The notes: generated from the sequence alone by a model not told the origin. Shown: positions 24,653 through 37,061, numbered from the stretch's first letter. The stretch is 64,000 bases of DNA from Spisula solida (GCA_947247005.1 OX365946.1:55020734-55084733); one strand, 5' to 3'. Numbers and translations: made by a program.

Positions 24653-27089
24653 GACGCCCATCCAAGTTACTTAAATTTAAGGGGTTTTTTTATCTTTTTA
24701 CGAGTACCGTATTTTTTATTTGTAACTAATATAATAACATAGACGAAGTAAGGTGTGTACGAAGATGAAATTGTGTGTTATGTTTTCATTCTTTATGAAG
24801 TCGTATCTTTTCAATTATTTTATTTTTATATACAGTACAATAATCATAATATCGTTTTTAATATATTCACTACAACACGCACTATACCGTCCATGGATCT
24901 ACACAGTCATACTGGGATGACGAAATACCCAAAAATAGTTTAACGTAAACGTTATACACATATGAGTACGTGCCGAATGCAGCCTAAATATTATATAACG
25001 ATGTCCTCAATTTACCAGTATTCAATGAAGATACGTTCATTCAGTTAAGTGATATTGAATCATTTCATTTTCTGAAATGTACTTTTATCCCAAGGACCCG
25101 TTCTGACTGATTAAGATAATGAAGACCAAAAAAACTACTGAAATCAAATTTGCGTTTCAAAATTACCGCTAATTACCGCACCACAACACACTGCATGTCT
25201 TCCTCCGCGATTCAAAGTTATTGCGGGAATATCATTGGAAACAATAAGTTTACACTCAAAATGCTCTAACACACGAAATGTAATTTTTTTCCCACACCTA
25301 AAACATGGATAGGCACACTGCAACATGCAAAGGTCACCTGAAACCCTAACATAGATATTGATTGTAACTTACTGACAACCAGGTCACATTGGACCTCTAA
25401 TACCGTTTTCCGTCAGTTCCACATCTACCACATGGACTTCTCGCCTGAGTAGGTTACACCTTGACACACTAACACTAGTCTGTCTATACATACCCTATGT
25501 TTAATTAAAGGAGACAACTCTTCAGTCTACTATTTTTTCATGAAATTAATTCCCTTTGCACCCTCAAACATAGATAATTAAGCCCAAAATAAAATCTAGC
25601 TAAAATTGAAAACAAACTTATGATAATTGATTGAAAAAAATATATTATCTAGTCGGATAGCCAGACTACACTAACACATGCACTGGTCAGTTTGGTTCCC
25701 AACAAATGAATTATTACGCTAGGAACGGTACAAGATAAATATAACCTATACACTATGAAACGTAGTCTAGTTATCAACATAGTATCTGCACAAATCTAGT
25801 TGATTCCCTAATGTATGTTATATTTATGGACTGATCTTCAGTTGCAGATGAACGTAACCAGTGACATCGGCCTCATTTCGTAGAATTAATAACCCGTTTC
25901 TTGTCTACGCTATGGCAATACCATTGAGCTTTTCGTAACATTTAAACTGTACACTGTGATTTCATGTTAGGTGATAACTTATACACAAACGAATAGCAAG
26001 CTTGACTGTGGCGTTTTTTTCTGCCCATATATGTTGTATTTTAAACGATCACGTCATATACTGTAGTTAGGCTTTATTCTGTATTGCCTCTTTTTGATAA
26101 GTATGACTTTTAGAATTCATAAAGTTATTGGCTTTAATAAATAAAGCCCTTTTCAACTTAAATCTGTGTCGTTTTGTATCCAACATACTAGCTTCACCAG
26201 TCACCATCACCACAAGGATTATAAATGATTATTCAGAATAGAGCTTCAATCTGCTGTTGACAACCAGTCGATGTCTCGGGCTAAACTGCAGCACCATATA
26301 AGCGGGAATATCCAATCAGCGTTGTCACATCGACTGATATTGATACCGCATGTTGTAATAAAGCTATCATGTCTGTTACCATATATTTTTTGTGAACGAT
26401 TGTCTTCCATGTTTTACTTTTCAACCTGGATAACGTAGTTCATAGTCTGTGACATTGACACAATCATTATTACATTCGACAGTAACTTGAGTTGGTGAAA
26501 TAATTATTTTTAAAAAAGGAAAACTACACCCCATCCTCTTGATTAGATACATGAAATATCTCATACATCTACAGTGCTATTATGTTTGTATGGTTAAGAA
26601 CACATGACCTCTTGAAGGAAACCAATATACTGTGAATTAGTCAATGCTTGATTTGACAATAAACAAATAACGCGAGATGTTGGGGAAGATCTGTATTATT
26701 GTAAGTGCATTCGTACAGACAATCATTCATTGAAAGTCTATAAATCATAAATCAGAACGCATGTCGATTGTGCACTAAATGAGGCACAGATCTTTCATTT
26801 GGTATATTCGATAGACTGGATAAATATAGCTACCAGGGAACGGTGAATCGTACGTGTCATTTGGGCAAACACTTTGAATCTGTTTTGAAAACCTGTCTAT
26901 ACCCCGGTCAAAAGATGTTCCTTGAATATATTTTGTAAATTTGTTTACTGATGTACTTATGGAAGTTTTAGAAAAACTAATGTTACATGCGTAATATTGT
27001 ACCAGCCGTAAACAAACAACTGTTGATTCTTGAAAGTTTTAAGATTTTTGGACACTTGAAATTACCATGATTGTAGCCATACGAGTATT
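24653..27089. other. Non-coding stretch with one weak Cys-rich frame
   Basis: No established gene is recognised. The minus-strand frame at 25144-25326 contains a CYS-rich segment (CAYPCFRCGKK, then HFEC, then CC) preceded by a TTGCATGTTGCAG acceptor-like sequence. This is too little to call a gene. Confidence 0.4.
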
Positions 27090-27260
27090 GTTTCATTTTC
27101 TTGTCTGATTTTGTGTTGGGCATTGTTCCGTATGCTTGTGGTCTTTGCTGTGTCTTTGTTTATCTTTTCATATTTGTTGATATTCGTTCCGTGCCTTCCA
27201 TGCTCTTCTGTTTCTATTAAGAGCTGCCTTTCCTGTCCGATGTTTCGTTGTCTTTTCGCA
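27090..27260 (+). repeat. Dispersed repeat with GCTGCCTTTCCTGTCCGA motif
   Basis: Same family as 22340-22500 and 45650-45790: TTTGTGTTGGGCATTGTTCC, then a T-rich tract, then GCTGCCTTTCCTGTCCGATG. It is non-coding. Confidence 0.6.
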
Positions 27261-27767
27261 ATTTGATGTCTGTCTAAGTGCTAATTAGCCCAACCCTACT
27301 CCAAAATTTGAGTTTCAATAATGTTTTTGTATTAACAGAATGCGGTTCGCATTCTAGCAATTCGTGTCTTACACACTGTAAGAATGAAAACAAGTCAAAT
27401 ATTCACATCTTATTTCGACGCCTGAACCACGGCTGGTTGGTTTAACAGTCACTCGGAAAACGACGACAATTTTTCAACACGTACGTGTATATGTCAAATG
27501 CATCGCATGAATTGTTTCCAAAAATTCTACAGCAGACTAGATGATGTTTAAATATCGATATTAGCACCCCGTTTTCTACATCGGTAATGTTTAACTAATT
27601 AAGACGGACATAAATATTGATTTGTTGACACTTTGGTAACTAACCGGTATAAGTAAAACAACGGATGTCCCCTCAATATTACTCAAGACTACCATCGCAG
27701 AACTAAGAAAACAACGGCCAAGCATATTTTCACTGTCTAGTCTTTTAACCTCAATATAGGGCGATTT

Positions 27768-27800
27768 CAATTACAATAATAATGATAATAAAGACTTTAT
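27768..27800 (-). repeat. ATT-rich tail, possibly the 3' end of a minus-strand retroposon
   Basis: On the minus strand TATAAATAAAGTCTTTATTA leads into an ATT-rich run, which looks like a retroposon 3' end with a microsatellite tail. No coding part is recognised to its right. Confidence 0.35.
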
Positions 27801-27870
27801 TTATAGAGGGAACATACTTAACATAATTGTCAATCTGACGTAAGGCCCTCAACAGTAAAAACATTGAAAT

Positions 27871-27978
27871 AACAGAAACAATTAGAAGACAAGCGTTCAA
27901 GGGTCTAAACAGTGGTCTTATCACAACAGAAACAATTAGAAGACAAGCGTTCAATGGTCTAAACAGTGGTCTTATCAC
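27871..27978. repeat. Tandem duplication, 54-bp unit
   Basis: Two copies (27871-27924 and 27925-27978) begin AACAGAAACAATTAGAAGAC and differ at one base. The minus-strand frame 27751-27978 repeats RPLFRPLNACLLIVSV only because of this. Confidence 0.9.
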
Positions 27979-28739
27979 TGATTCTTAACATCCCTTACCA
28001 ACCAAATGCACCTACCGCGAACAGCTACTGCGAACTATTCGCGAATACCACGTATTCTTTTTGCGAAAATGTTAGATATATATGTTGGCCGTAGCATGTC
28101 GGTCTGAGTCGTGCGAAAAGTGTTTAAGAACGGTATAATTTTATGTAACAGTTTGGGAAAACCACTTCATGTGTTGGAAAATATAACTAAGTAGACGGAC
28201 ACGTGTTGCCCGCCTATATAATGATAGAAATTAATACTCTATAACCGCCTAATAACTTGATTACATTGTTGATATATACTGAAACTGACACAGATTGTTT
28301 CTACAGAGAATGTTGGCTTCTGTAGGGATGCTAAATTTTGGCATGATGACTGTTATTCATAAATTCCAAGGTTTGATCCAATAACGGAGTTAAACTGATA
28401 TCCTACTGACGTAAAATTCTACTATAAATTGCATTAATTTAGTATTTTGGATTTAACTCAATCACAGTAATTTGAAATTATATCTATAGCACTGACTATG
28501 GGATTCCATTTGGAGGGGAATGCGTTACAATCCTTTCATTATAACCGATGTATAGAGCGTTTTAATGGATCAACTGCTACTGCAAAATCACATATTTTCT
28601 TGGGTATCAAATTTCGTGGATTTTGATAAAAAACCATTTCGTTTGGACATAAATTCGCGGATTACCAAATATGCAAGAGTAAAACTATGTTATGTACAGG
28701 GTGATCCAAAAAACATGGCCCACAAACAATGCGTAATAA
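27979..28739. other. Non-coding stretch
   Basis: No gene or element is recognised. Confidence 0.4.
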
Positions 28740-29510
28740 AATCAAAGCACTGAGAGTGCTGATGGGAGGCGATCCGGTTGCTGCACGCACTATTAAGCTC
28801 AAACCGACGTTACACGTTTTATGTTCGTCTTCTTACTGCCGATCTTGTCTTGAATGTCAAAATAGGCATATGTGACTATATAGGCATGTTGGGTATCTAA
28901 ATAATTGTAAAAAGGGGCATATTAATTTAAATGGAATACATGTATTGAATGCGTATATCAAAAGTGGCTTTAAAATAATACTACTTATCAGATTCTACAG
29001 TACCGTCTTCTAATCACTTCCCTCACAGCGTGAGACAGTCTATAGAAAGCCGCTAGTATAGCCACTCCATATGATTACATTACAGTACTTTGCAGACGAT
29101 ATACAATTCATTGATAAAACCATCATGTGACCTTGGTCTGGAGCTTGGTTTAACATTCCTATATTCAAATACAAATTCTAAAATATACAGCCGGGACATT
29201 TGCTGAACACGTCATTTTCATAATACGAAACAAGTTCGACATCGCCCCGGCGGAGTAATTTTTGGGCAAAAATATCGATTTAACGAACCGTTTGACAATA
29301 ATTGTTGATCTTAGAATAAACAAATGTTGCTGATTGAATCAGTTTAAAAATTTGGAGAAACATATGTAGCATTGGGAATGGTGTCAGTTTACGGAACTAC
29401 TTGAATGCGGATTCACATTGTTTAGCCTAATGGCGTTCAGGTTGCATTACGAATTGGGCAATGATAGTATTGAGAAGCTAACGCCTCCCAAAAATTACTG
29501 TTTAAAATAT
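28740..29510. repeat. Dispersed repeat copy 2 (uninterrupted)
   Basis: Paralogous to 15640-17330. It preserves the empty target of the 970-bp element near 28970-28980. Relative to copy 1 it has its own extra segment of about 70 bp at 29115-29185. Confidence 0.85.
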
Positions 29511-29639
29511 TTTTTTTAACTTTACACAATTAAAGCACATACATGTAAGATTTTGCCAAACACAACTTTTAACCGTAGTTTTAACAAACAACTTTACAAG
29601 AGATGCGCAAAGTGACAACCACATTTTTCCATACCAGAA

Positions 29640-29880
29640 TAAGACGACGTCAAAAGTTCTGAATGATGTCACTGTTCATACACGTAGAATGATCAAAGCC
29701 ATTGATTCTTAAATATCAAGTAAAGTGGTTTGTTTGGTATAACACTCTTACTAACTTATGGTACTCAATAAGAAGAAGTCAAATGGACTAAGGGTGGGCG
29801 AATATGGAGGCCATGCATGCATTGTTTTAAAAGCATCACCAATCGCTAAAATCTAATAATCTAATGGCCGTCGTAAATTT
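29640..29880 (-). pseudogene. Mariner-type transposase remnant
   Basis: On the minus strand, 29813 down to about 29765 encodes WPPYSPTLSPFDFFLL, matching the C-terminal catalytic block of mariner (DD34D) transposases, whose usual form is PPYSPDLxPxDFFLFP. The position that should hold the third catalytic Asp (after YSP) is Thr, and a stop codon follows within about six codons. The flanking sequence is too decayed to read in any frame. The outer coordinates are a guess; the motif itself is clear. Confidence 0.65.
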
Positions 29881-30209
29881 CCAGCACAGCATTCGCCGTG
29901 AGTAAAGTGTTACTGTCAGATATATACTTCACTAGACATAGATCTAACATAGTATTCGGGTTTCCTCTACAACTTGATGAATATGCTGAACATCCAATTT
30001 GCCGTTTACGATTCCTTCAAGTTCTCATGTTCCTCACAGTCCGTTGTGTCTTCAATTTTGACATAATGTCTTTTAATTTGATTTTTATACGTCATCACTA
30101 AAATACAGCAATAGAAATATTTTGAAAGGTCAGTGAATCGCACTTTGTTCTTTATAATTATGCTAACTCGTACATCATCATTTATCGAGTGCGTTAGTAT
30201 TAACTAATA

Positions 30210-30628
30210 CAGGGTAGCAATACCACGTGGCTTTAGACTACAGTTACAAGTAGAATTTTGTACACATTGGAACACAAATATAGCCATAAGTATTTTATTT
30301 CTTCGTCGATTTCTGTAAAATATACGCCACGCTAAGAGGAAAATTATTTGCTTTCCGTGGAATATGAGATGTTTTCAGCAGCTTTACCGATTTTTCCATT
30401 ACCCTGTGAAACATACACGTCTCACGGTTTCACAAGGTAATGGACGAAACTGCACAGCCGCTAAAAAAGTTTTATATTTCATGGAAAGCAAATAATTGTC
30501 CCCTTAGCGTGGCGTATATTTCATAACAATCGATGAAGAAATAAAATACTTATGGCGATTTTATTTTCCAACGTTTACAAATTTCTACTTGTAACTGTAG
30601 TCAAAAGTCACGTGGTATTGCTACACTG
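30210..30628. mobile_element. Palindromic (foldback) DNA element, 419 bp, TA target duplication
   Basis: Almost the whole element is one inverted repeat with arms of about 200 bp and its centre near 30420. The ends are CAGGGTAGCAATACCACGTG and its inverse (one mismatch), bordered by TA on both sides (30208-30209, 30629-30630). A truncated second copy lies at 58246-58500. There is no coding capacity. Confidence 0.85.
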
Positions 30629-30630
30629 TA

Positions 30631-31936
30631 AGAACAAGCTTCGAGTTCATGTTCGAGTCAACTAGATTATGGTTTAAAGTACATATCATGCGTAACCTAA
30701 ATATTTCCCGCGTATACATACACGCAGAAATAAGATATGATACATAACTAGTTAACTGTTAAATTGTGCTATTTAGGCTTTGGTCGAATATTATAATCAG
30801 GTAATAGGGTTGGATTGTAGATAACAACATAGAGAAAAATAATGTTAGTACTAGGTATACACTGAGAGAATGTTCTAACCGATCACTTATAATTTCTATG
30901 TTTTCTTATAAGTCTAGTATCTTAAGTAATTGAAGTTCTGCGAAATAAATCTAATTTCTGTATGCATTATACGACTTGGTACATTATACATTTTCAATAA
31001 AAAATCTTCTAGTTAAGCATACTGGCGCAAACTAAAAAGGTAATGGTCGTATATTGTATAGTAAATAAATCTTATTGTCGTATTTCGATTTGAAGTACGG
31101 AGTCTATACAAATTTGTCTAAAACACGAAATTTCTACTTGCAAGCGCACACAGCAGCTAACGAATATTTACATTGTGTGGGTAGTCGCCTGCGCACTTTG
31201 AGAGACTACAGCTGTGGCAACTTCAAACCTTTGTTAAATGAAGTTGTATTTGTGATTTAATTGTGGCATTAATTAAATCTTGTGAATATAGATCTTGAAC
31301 TGAATACCTCTCTACACGTATACCTCATCTGCGATGCTTATGTTAATGCACTGGGTATTATATACTTTTTTATAAATTAATTATGAATACATATATTTCT
31401 TTTCCAGGTTCATACATAAACTAAATGACCCAAAAAAAGTTTTAATACCAGACAAGATTGTAACTTCAGAGAGTTTGTGAACGTGACGGATCATCGTGAT
31501 TTGATGTTTATATTCGATTCAAAATTGTAAAAAGTAAAAGAAGATCAAGTAGTAAGATCGTGTTATGGTATCCATATACTATTTAACAGACATTCGAAAT
31601 ATAGTCTCGTATTCATATACAGTGGCTTATAACACAGCTCTAACCTCATAAACCGTGGACGATTGAACTACTGCAATATATTCCAAATACGTCCAGTGGT
31701 ATGTTACAAAGCTATAGACTCTTATACCGCGGTATGTTACAAAGCTCTATACTCATATACCGCGGTACAACACGGGTGACAATGTGAATACTGATGAATT
31801 CAACTGTGATGATAAATTGTAGGACGTATTATGACTTGAAGAACCATGAATTATTTTTCTACGATGGATTATTGTTGACAGATCGATGGAAATCGGATGT
31901 TAAATATTCTGCAGAGTGACTATACAGATTCTAACA
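30631..31936. other. Non-coding stretch, possible 5' region of the gene starting at 31937
   Basis: No element is recognised, apart from a two-copy repeat of about 40 bp at 31696-31770 containing ATACCGCGGTA. If the exon at 31937 is real, its promoter and 5' untranslated region lie here; I see no decisive TATA or initiator. Confidence 0.4.
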
Positions 31937-32006
31937 ATGGATTGTAAAGTTATTTTGAAATATGTACTCATCATGTATACTTCAGCAGTTACGATGGACG
32001 TATCAG
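31937..32006 (+). CDS. Candidate first coding exon with signal-peptide-like sequence
   Basis: ATG in the context AACAATGG opens 23 codons ending at an excellent splice donor, CAG|GTAAGC (32007 is the first intron base). The peptide starts MDCK and continues as a hydrophobic run (VILKYVLIMYTSAVTM), the pattern of a secretory signal or signal anchor. The exon ends in phase 1, the phase usually seen where a signal peptide joins an extracellular domain. The LTR retrotransposon begins only 55 bp downstream, inside the presumed intron. The phase-compatible acceptor at 63645 could supply the next exon. The product is not recognised. A chance start-plus-donor arrangement cannot be excluded. Confidence 0.4.
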
Positions 32007-32061
32007 GTAAGCAATTTTCTTGATTTCCTTTTTGACTGATTGTCTTTGAGTCTTGTTTCTT

Positions 32062-32532
32062 TGTAGCGTAATATGGCTAAAGTAATCACTTAACAGTATA
32101 GCAGTTTCAACGTTTTATTCAATACATACGCTCCGGTCTGACTCCGAGCTCCACTCATGACTCGGCGCTCCAATTCCAACTGATTTTAACACAACTTTGC
32201 TTGGGTTATAAAGGGTATAGCCAGACATGTATTATACAGAGATCGGTGTAACCAAATGTTCAAGCTTCCTCTGACTCAGAGCTCCACTCATGACTCGGCG
32301 CTCCAATTCCAACTGATTCATAGTAATACAAAATCTCATTTATATAGGCAAAATACACCAGGAAATGGTCCAGACATTTTCAGTGCAAGTAATGATTAGG
32401 TTTCAATATATTATGAACAAGAAGACCCTAGGCCACACTAACTTGTCTAAATCATCATACTTAACATTGACCAACTACAAAATTGTCAAGTCAAGCTTAC
32501 ATAACTCATGGTAGCGTATGAGTTATGTTACA
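32062..32532 (-). repeat. 3' LTR
   Basis: On the minus strand it runs from 32532 to 32062. A TATA box TATATAAA lies at about 32338-32346 and a polyadenylation signal AATAAA at 32114-32119, the normal order for promoter and transcript end. A 40-bp segment starting GAGCTCCACTCATGACTCGG occurs twice inside it (32146-32185 and 32279-32318). Confidence 0.92.
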
Positions 32533-34889
32533 CCTTTTATTCTTACCCAAAAAAAATCATTAACAAAAAATTCTGAGCTACCATACTTGTATAAAATTTG
32601 TTCCGTCCATTAATTTGGAATAAATGAAAATAACCTATCAACTTAACACTCAATTTCACTTTCCCCAAATATGTACTTATAATTTAGTACCCATGAAACT
32701 CTAATTATTCTTTACACCTTATAGCGAAGATGACAATTGAAATGGAGTACTTATCCATGTAATTATCACCGTCGACAACCTTGATCACATATAAACATAA
32801 AACACATACATATCTCTGGATGATCAAGATTAACAAAAAATTTTTGATATAACAATTCAGATACATCAGAATCTTGCTAGATAGTGTCTATAGTATCGTT
32901 TTCCTGAATAACATAATCACACATGACATTAACACAATATAACACTTGAATTTTCTTAAAATTGCTGCTTTTACTGATACAAAATTTATACGGAACGTCT
33001 CTGAACACTGGAAGTTTTTAACGACTGTTTGTTGTTTTATGACGTATTCCAGTTCCAGTTACAAGTGAGTCCGTGTTTATCAGCCGCAGTGTCTCAATTT
33101 CCTGGAATGTATAGTATTGACATGATTAATATCTATTTATAGTTCTATCTTCTATTTCAATATATGCAGTGACAACTTACTCATAAGAAATAATATATGA
33201 AATGTACGTATTTGTACTTATAAGTTGCAAATTACTTCATAATTGATAGGTTTCTAATGTCATCTTACTATATTAAACCTCCGACATGCATAACATCTCT
33301 ATTCATATTATAAAACTTCCATGAACTTAATCTTAACTCAACTTCATAAAACATAAACAACTGCAACATAAACATATACAACTAATTCAACATTGCCCAA
33401 CACCCAATAATTAAATTTGTTATTTTTAACCCAACACCTAGTTACAACAACACGAAAAAACATCTTTTTACATATCATAACACAGTTACATCTTCACTAA
33501 TATTGATAATGGCAGTAATTTCTATTTTTGTAGTACATATACTAGCATTTTATGGCAAAGTCCTCAAATCAAAATTTAAATCTTACGACAAAAAATCATA
33601 ACGTACCCATTTGACATATAATTAACATTAGGTACACTTACTAATAATACAACAAAATTTAACATTACTATTTTTACTTTGAATGAACATCCTTAAAAGT
33701 ACTGTATGAAGCTATTATTATTTGTTATTTTTACCACAACCAATAACACAACCAACCCAAAACATGCAAAGATACTTAATATATGGCATCGGCAATGACT
33801 TCTTCGGATTCCAGTTGAACTTTGGCGTCCATCAGCATCTTATTTACTACCCGTTGTACTATTGCCGCAATCATCGCATAGCTGTTGACACATCATTTCT
33901 ACTTCTCTACGCTGAAACTCGTTGAATAGCCATCCAGCGTCGACGTGCAATAGTTGCCATGGTTGAAACTATTACTATAATATCCATGTTAATTTCATGG
34001 ATCATCAAATTATTCCCACTTGACCGATGAAGTAATCCCCTTATACTCGTTGACATAGTTCATATACTATTATTCGATATTCTGATAATTCCTGGATCTA
34101 TCTGGATCTATCTGGATCTGTCGGTAATACACCGAGCCATCCGTGAAGTTTTAGACTTCTACCCGGAATGATGCCCTGTGCAATCGGCCTTGAAGTATAG
34201 TTTCCTCTTGAAGCACACATCTTCTGGTAGGCATATACTTGAATACTGGACTTGGTATTGTTGATAGTCTCGCATCGTTTGGAGTATTACACCATATATG
34301 ACATGGTTTTGTAATTGTATTGCTCATGCAGACAATACTCAAAAGGTATTTTTGATTTCATCTCCCATCCATCTTATTCCCCGGTCCGATGTGTTTTCAC
34401 CGTTGTACTGGACAGGTATATAGTGACATGAATGCTAGTTTCATATTGCTTGAGCAAGTGTTTTTAATTTAATACACATTTTTTTTAACAAAATAAAATT
34501 GCTAAGGTACCCAGTGCGGCAATGGTGATCATTATAACTACTCATAATGGAAATACATGTTGAAGACTTATCATGGACTTCTATCAAAGTAACTATTTTG
34601 ATTTATTTATTAGTTTATTCATTGGAAAGTTTCAATTCCTTCTTATGCTTTGATACGCTTACAATTAATTAATTAACTTACTACTATTGTGCTTGAACTT
34701 GAGTTCTCAAACTAATATCCTAACGTTATATAATCATTGAATGTCCTACAGTTCATGTCTAACTTAATGAATTGCATTATTCATTATTTTGCGTACATGA
34801 CGTAATATAAGTGAAGTGTAACTTTAATATTAAATCTAAAAATATCGGTTAATAACCATTACAACATAATCGACTCTCCGTTTCTATAA
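32533..34889. other. Interior of the LTR element without recognised coding function
   Basis: AT-rich DNA with a somewhat GC-richer island at about 33780-34440, where short minus-strand frames could be decayed pol or 3' coding sequence. This is not demonstrable by eye. A short CTGGATCTAT triplication lies near 34095-34125. Confidence 0.5.
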
Positions 34890-35720
34890 CAATATTGATA
34901 CAATCGGATAATACAGTCGTTTTATTGAATAACAAATATTCCTATGTTGCTGATTCCCTAACATGCTAATGACTTTTACCGATTTTATCATATTCAATTA
35001 CTGTATTCATAACATATGTATATAGTCAAATGTTTCTACGCATAATTTCGTTTTTATTATACTTTTCATAAAAATATTTTAAACAATATTTACAACATCA
35101 ACCGATTATCCTTACAATGATATTATTGCTATTTCCTTGATATTATACTAGTCGTTTTATGAATAAAATCATAATTATATATATGCCTTACCGGCTATCG
35201 ACTTATGGTAACAATATCGTTAAAAATAACAATAAAACAAAGACTCCAAAATAACCGATCTTTCTCAACTATACTTTGATAGTATAGACAGTCCTTACAA
35301 TAATCTTATTGCTATCCGCAGCGCTAATATGACTAGTCGTTTTATGAAAAAAATCATAATAATATATATGCCTTCTGATTTCCTAAAAAATACCGGCTAT
35401 CGACTTATCGTAACAACATCGTTAACAATAACAATACAACAAAGGCTCCCAAATAACCGATCTTCCTTAACTATACTCTGATATTATAGACAGTCGTTTC
35501 AAAATACATTCATATGCCTTCTGATTTCTAATAAATACTGGCCTTCGACTTCTTATATAATATGTCTCTACTACTAATTATGTTCTCATAACATTTATCT
35601 CAACACAACAATAACACATACCGACCCTCGTATCTAAACTCCAATATTATAATAGTCGTTTATATTGAATAAAACTTATTCATATGCAACTTATTTGCTT
35701 TCGACCTCTATTTATAATAC
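34890..35720. repeat. Diverged internal tandem repeats of the LTR element
   Basis: The motif TAGTCGTTTTATGAATAAAA or a close variant recurs near 34915, 35149, 35332, 35487 and 35652. Each is followed by a TATATGCCTT-type and a CGACTTAT-type segment. The spacings are about 155 to 235 bp. The repeats are well diverged, unlike the LTRs, so they predate this insertion. Confidence 0.7.
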
Positions 35721-36216
35721 TTAATATCTCGACAATATACTCAAAAAATATTACAAATAATTATGTTCGCCTAATATCTATTTGTAGAAATAACGTCAAA
35801 ACAATAATACACACCCACTCTCCTTAATGAATAATCATATTAACATTATTGACTATTACAACATGTTATACTCACTATTTACAAGTATATACATTTAAAA
35901 TTGTTATATAATATCACCACTGCATGAATATTTACAATTTGCAACGTGATGTTTATGCAAGTTAACTTATTGACAACTTGACAATTTACTATTTACAATT
36001 ACGCATTTACTTAAATACGATTTTGACATTTTCAATTTTTCAGCTTAAATTTGTTTAAACTTATATTCATTTATTAGCCTAATGTAGTCTCAATAAATAA
36101 CGTATCACATTTTCTATCCATTTAGTCCATGACCGGTTTACATTATCCTGCATTTCCAAAAACCTATTAATTTCTGTTTTAAAAACATCCCAGGTACATG
36201 CAGGATTTTCTTTCAA

Positions 36217-36465
36217 CTATTTATGTATAAAATCGGACACCGGTCCGGTAGCAGTCTGGTATGAAACCAGTTTTTTTCTTTCATCATTTAAACCCGCCAA
36301 AACTGCGTATTTCTCTATCGATTTAACCCATAATTTGAACTCCTTAGAATTGCCATTAAATTTAGGGACTAGTTGCCCAATGCACTGAGTTCCTACAGCA
36401 TTTGAAACTTTTCCTAACTGAACTGACAAATTTTCGAAAATACGCTGAATATCAGCATTGGTCAT
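36217..36465 (-). pseudogene. Broken gag-like ORF of the LTR element
   Basis: An 82-codon frame starts shortly downstream of the presumed primer site. The segment containing FKLWVKSIEKYA and the later GPVSDFIHK resemble the N-terminal part of retrotransposon Gag proteins, which coat element RNA. An in-frame TAG at 36217-36219 ends it. The same frame continues for about 45 more codons with Gag-like composition to a second stop at 36079-36081, so the gene is interrupted rather than naturally short. No nucleocapsid zinc knuckle or pol region follows. Confidence 0.7.
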
Positions 36466-36590
36466 TATTCGAAAATAGATTTAATACTCGAAAACAAGCA
36501 AATAGAAATTTACAAACATTCACTCACCTCTCTCCTGATCGTATAAGGTTCGTACTCGCGTATCCTGGTCACGACACCAAAAGTTAACCT

Positions 36591-37061
36591 TGTAGCGTAA
36601 TATGGCTAAAGTAATCACTTAACAGTATAGCAGTTTCAACGTTTTATTCAATACATACGCTCCGGTCTGACTCCGAGCTCCACTCATGACTCGGCGCTCC
36701 AATTCCAACTGATTTTAACACAACTTTGCTTGGGTTATAAAGGGTATAGCCAGACATGTATTATACAGAGATCGGTGTAACCAAATGTTCAAGCTTCCTC
36801 TGACTCAGAGCTCCACTCATGACTCGGCGCTCCAATTCCAACTGATTCATAGTAATACAAAATCTCATTTATATAGGCAAAATACACCAGGAAATGGTCC
36901 AGACATTTTCAGTGCAAGTAATGATTAGGTTTCAATATATTATGAACAAGAAGACCCTAGGCCACACTAACTTGTCTAAATCATCATACTTAACATTGAC
37001 CAACTACAAAATTGTCAAGTCAAGCTTACATAACTCATGGTAGCGTATGAGTTATGTTACA
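36591..37061 (-). repeat. 5' LTR
   Basis: The same length as the 3' LTR and identical by eye, which implies a very recent insertion. On the minus strand transcription would start inside this LTR, downstream of the TATATAAA near 36868-36875, and run toward lower coordinates. Confidence 0.92.

Larger units (their letters stand above)
32062..37061 (-). mobile_element. Young non-autonomous LTR retrotransposon (LARD-like), 5.0 kb
   Basis: Two 471-bp LTRs (32062-32532 and 36591-37061), identical by eye, flank 4058 bp. On the minus strand each LTR begins TGTAAC and ends GCTACA. A 4-bp target duplication, TCTT, lies at 32058-32061 and 37062-37065. Just inside the 5' LTR the minus strand reads TTTTGGTGTCGTGACC, a plausible tRNA primer site starting TGG. 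The interior has only a short broken gag and otherwise AT-rich repetitive DNA, with no protease, reverse transcriptase or integrase. It must have been mobilised by enzymes from a related full element. The superfamily (Ty3/gypsy or BEL) is not settled. Confidence 0.92.
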
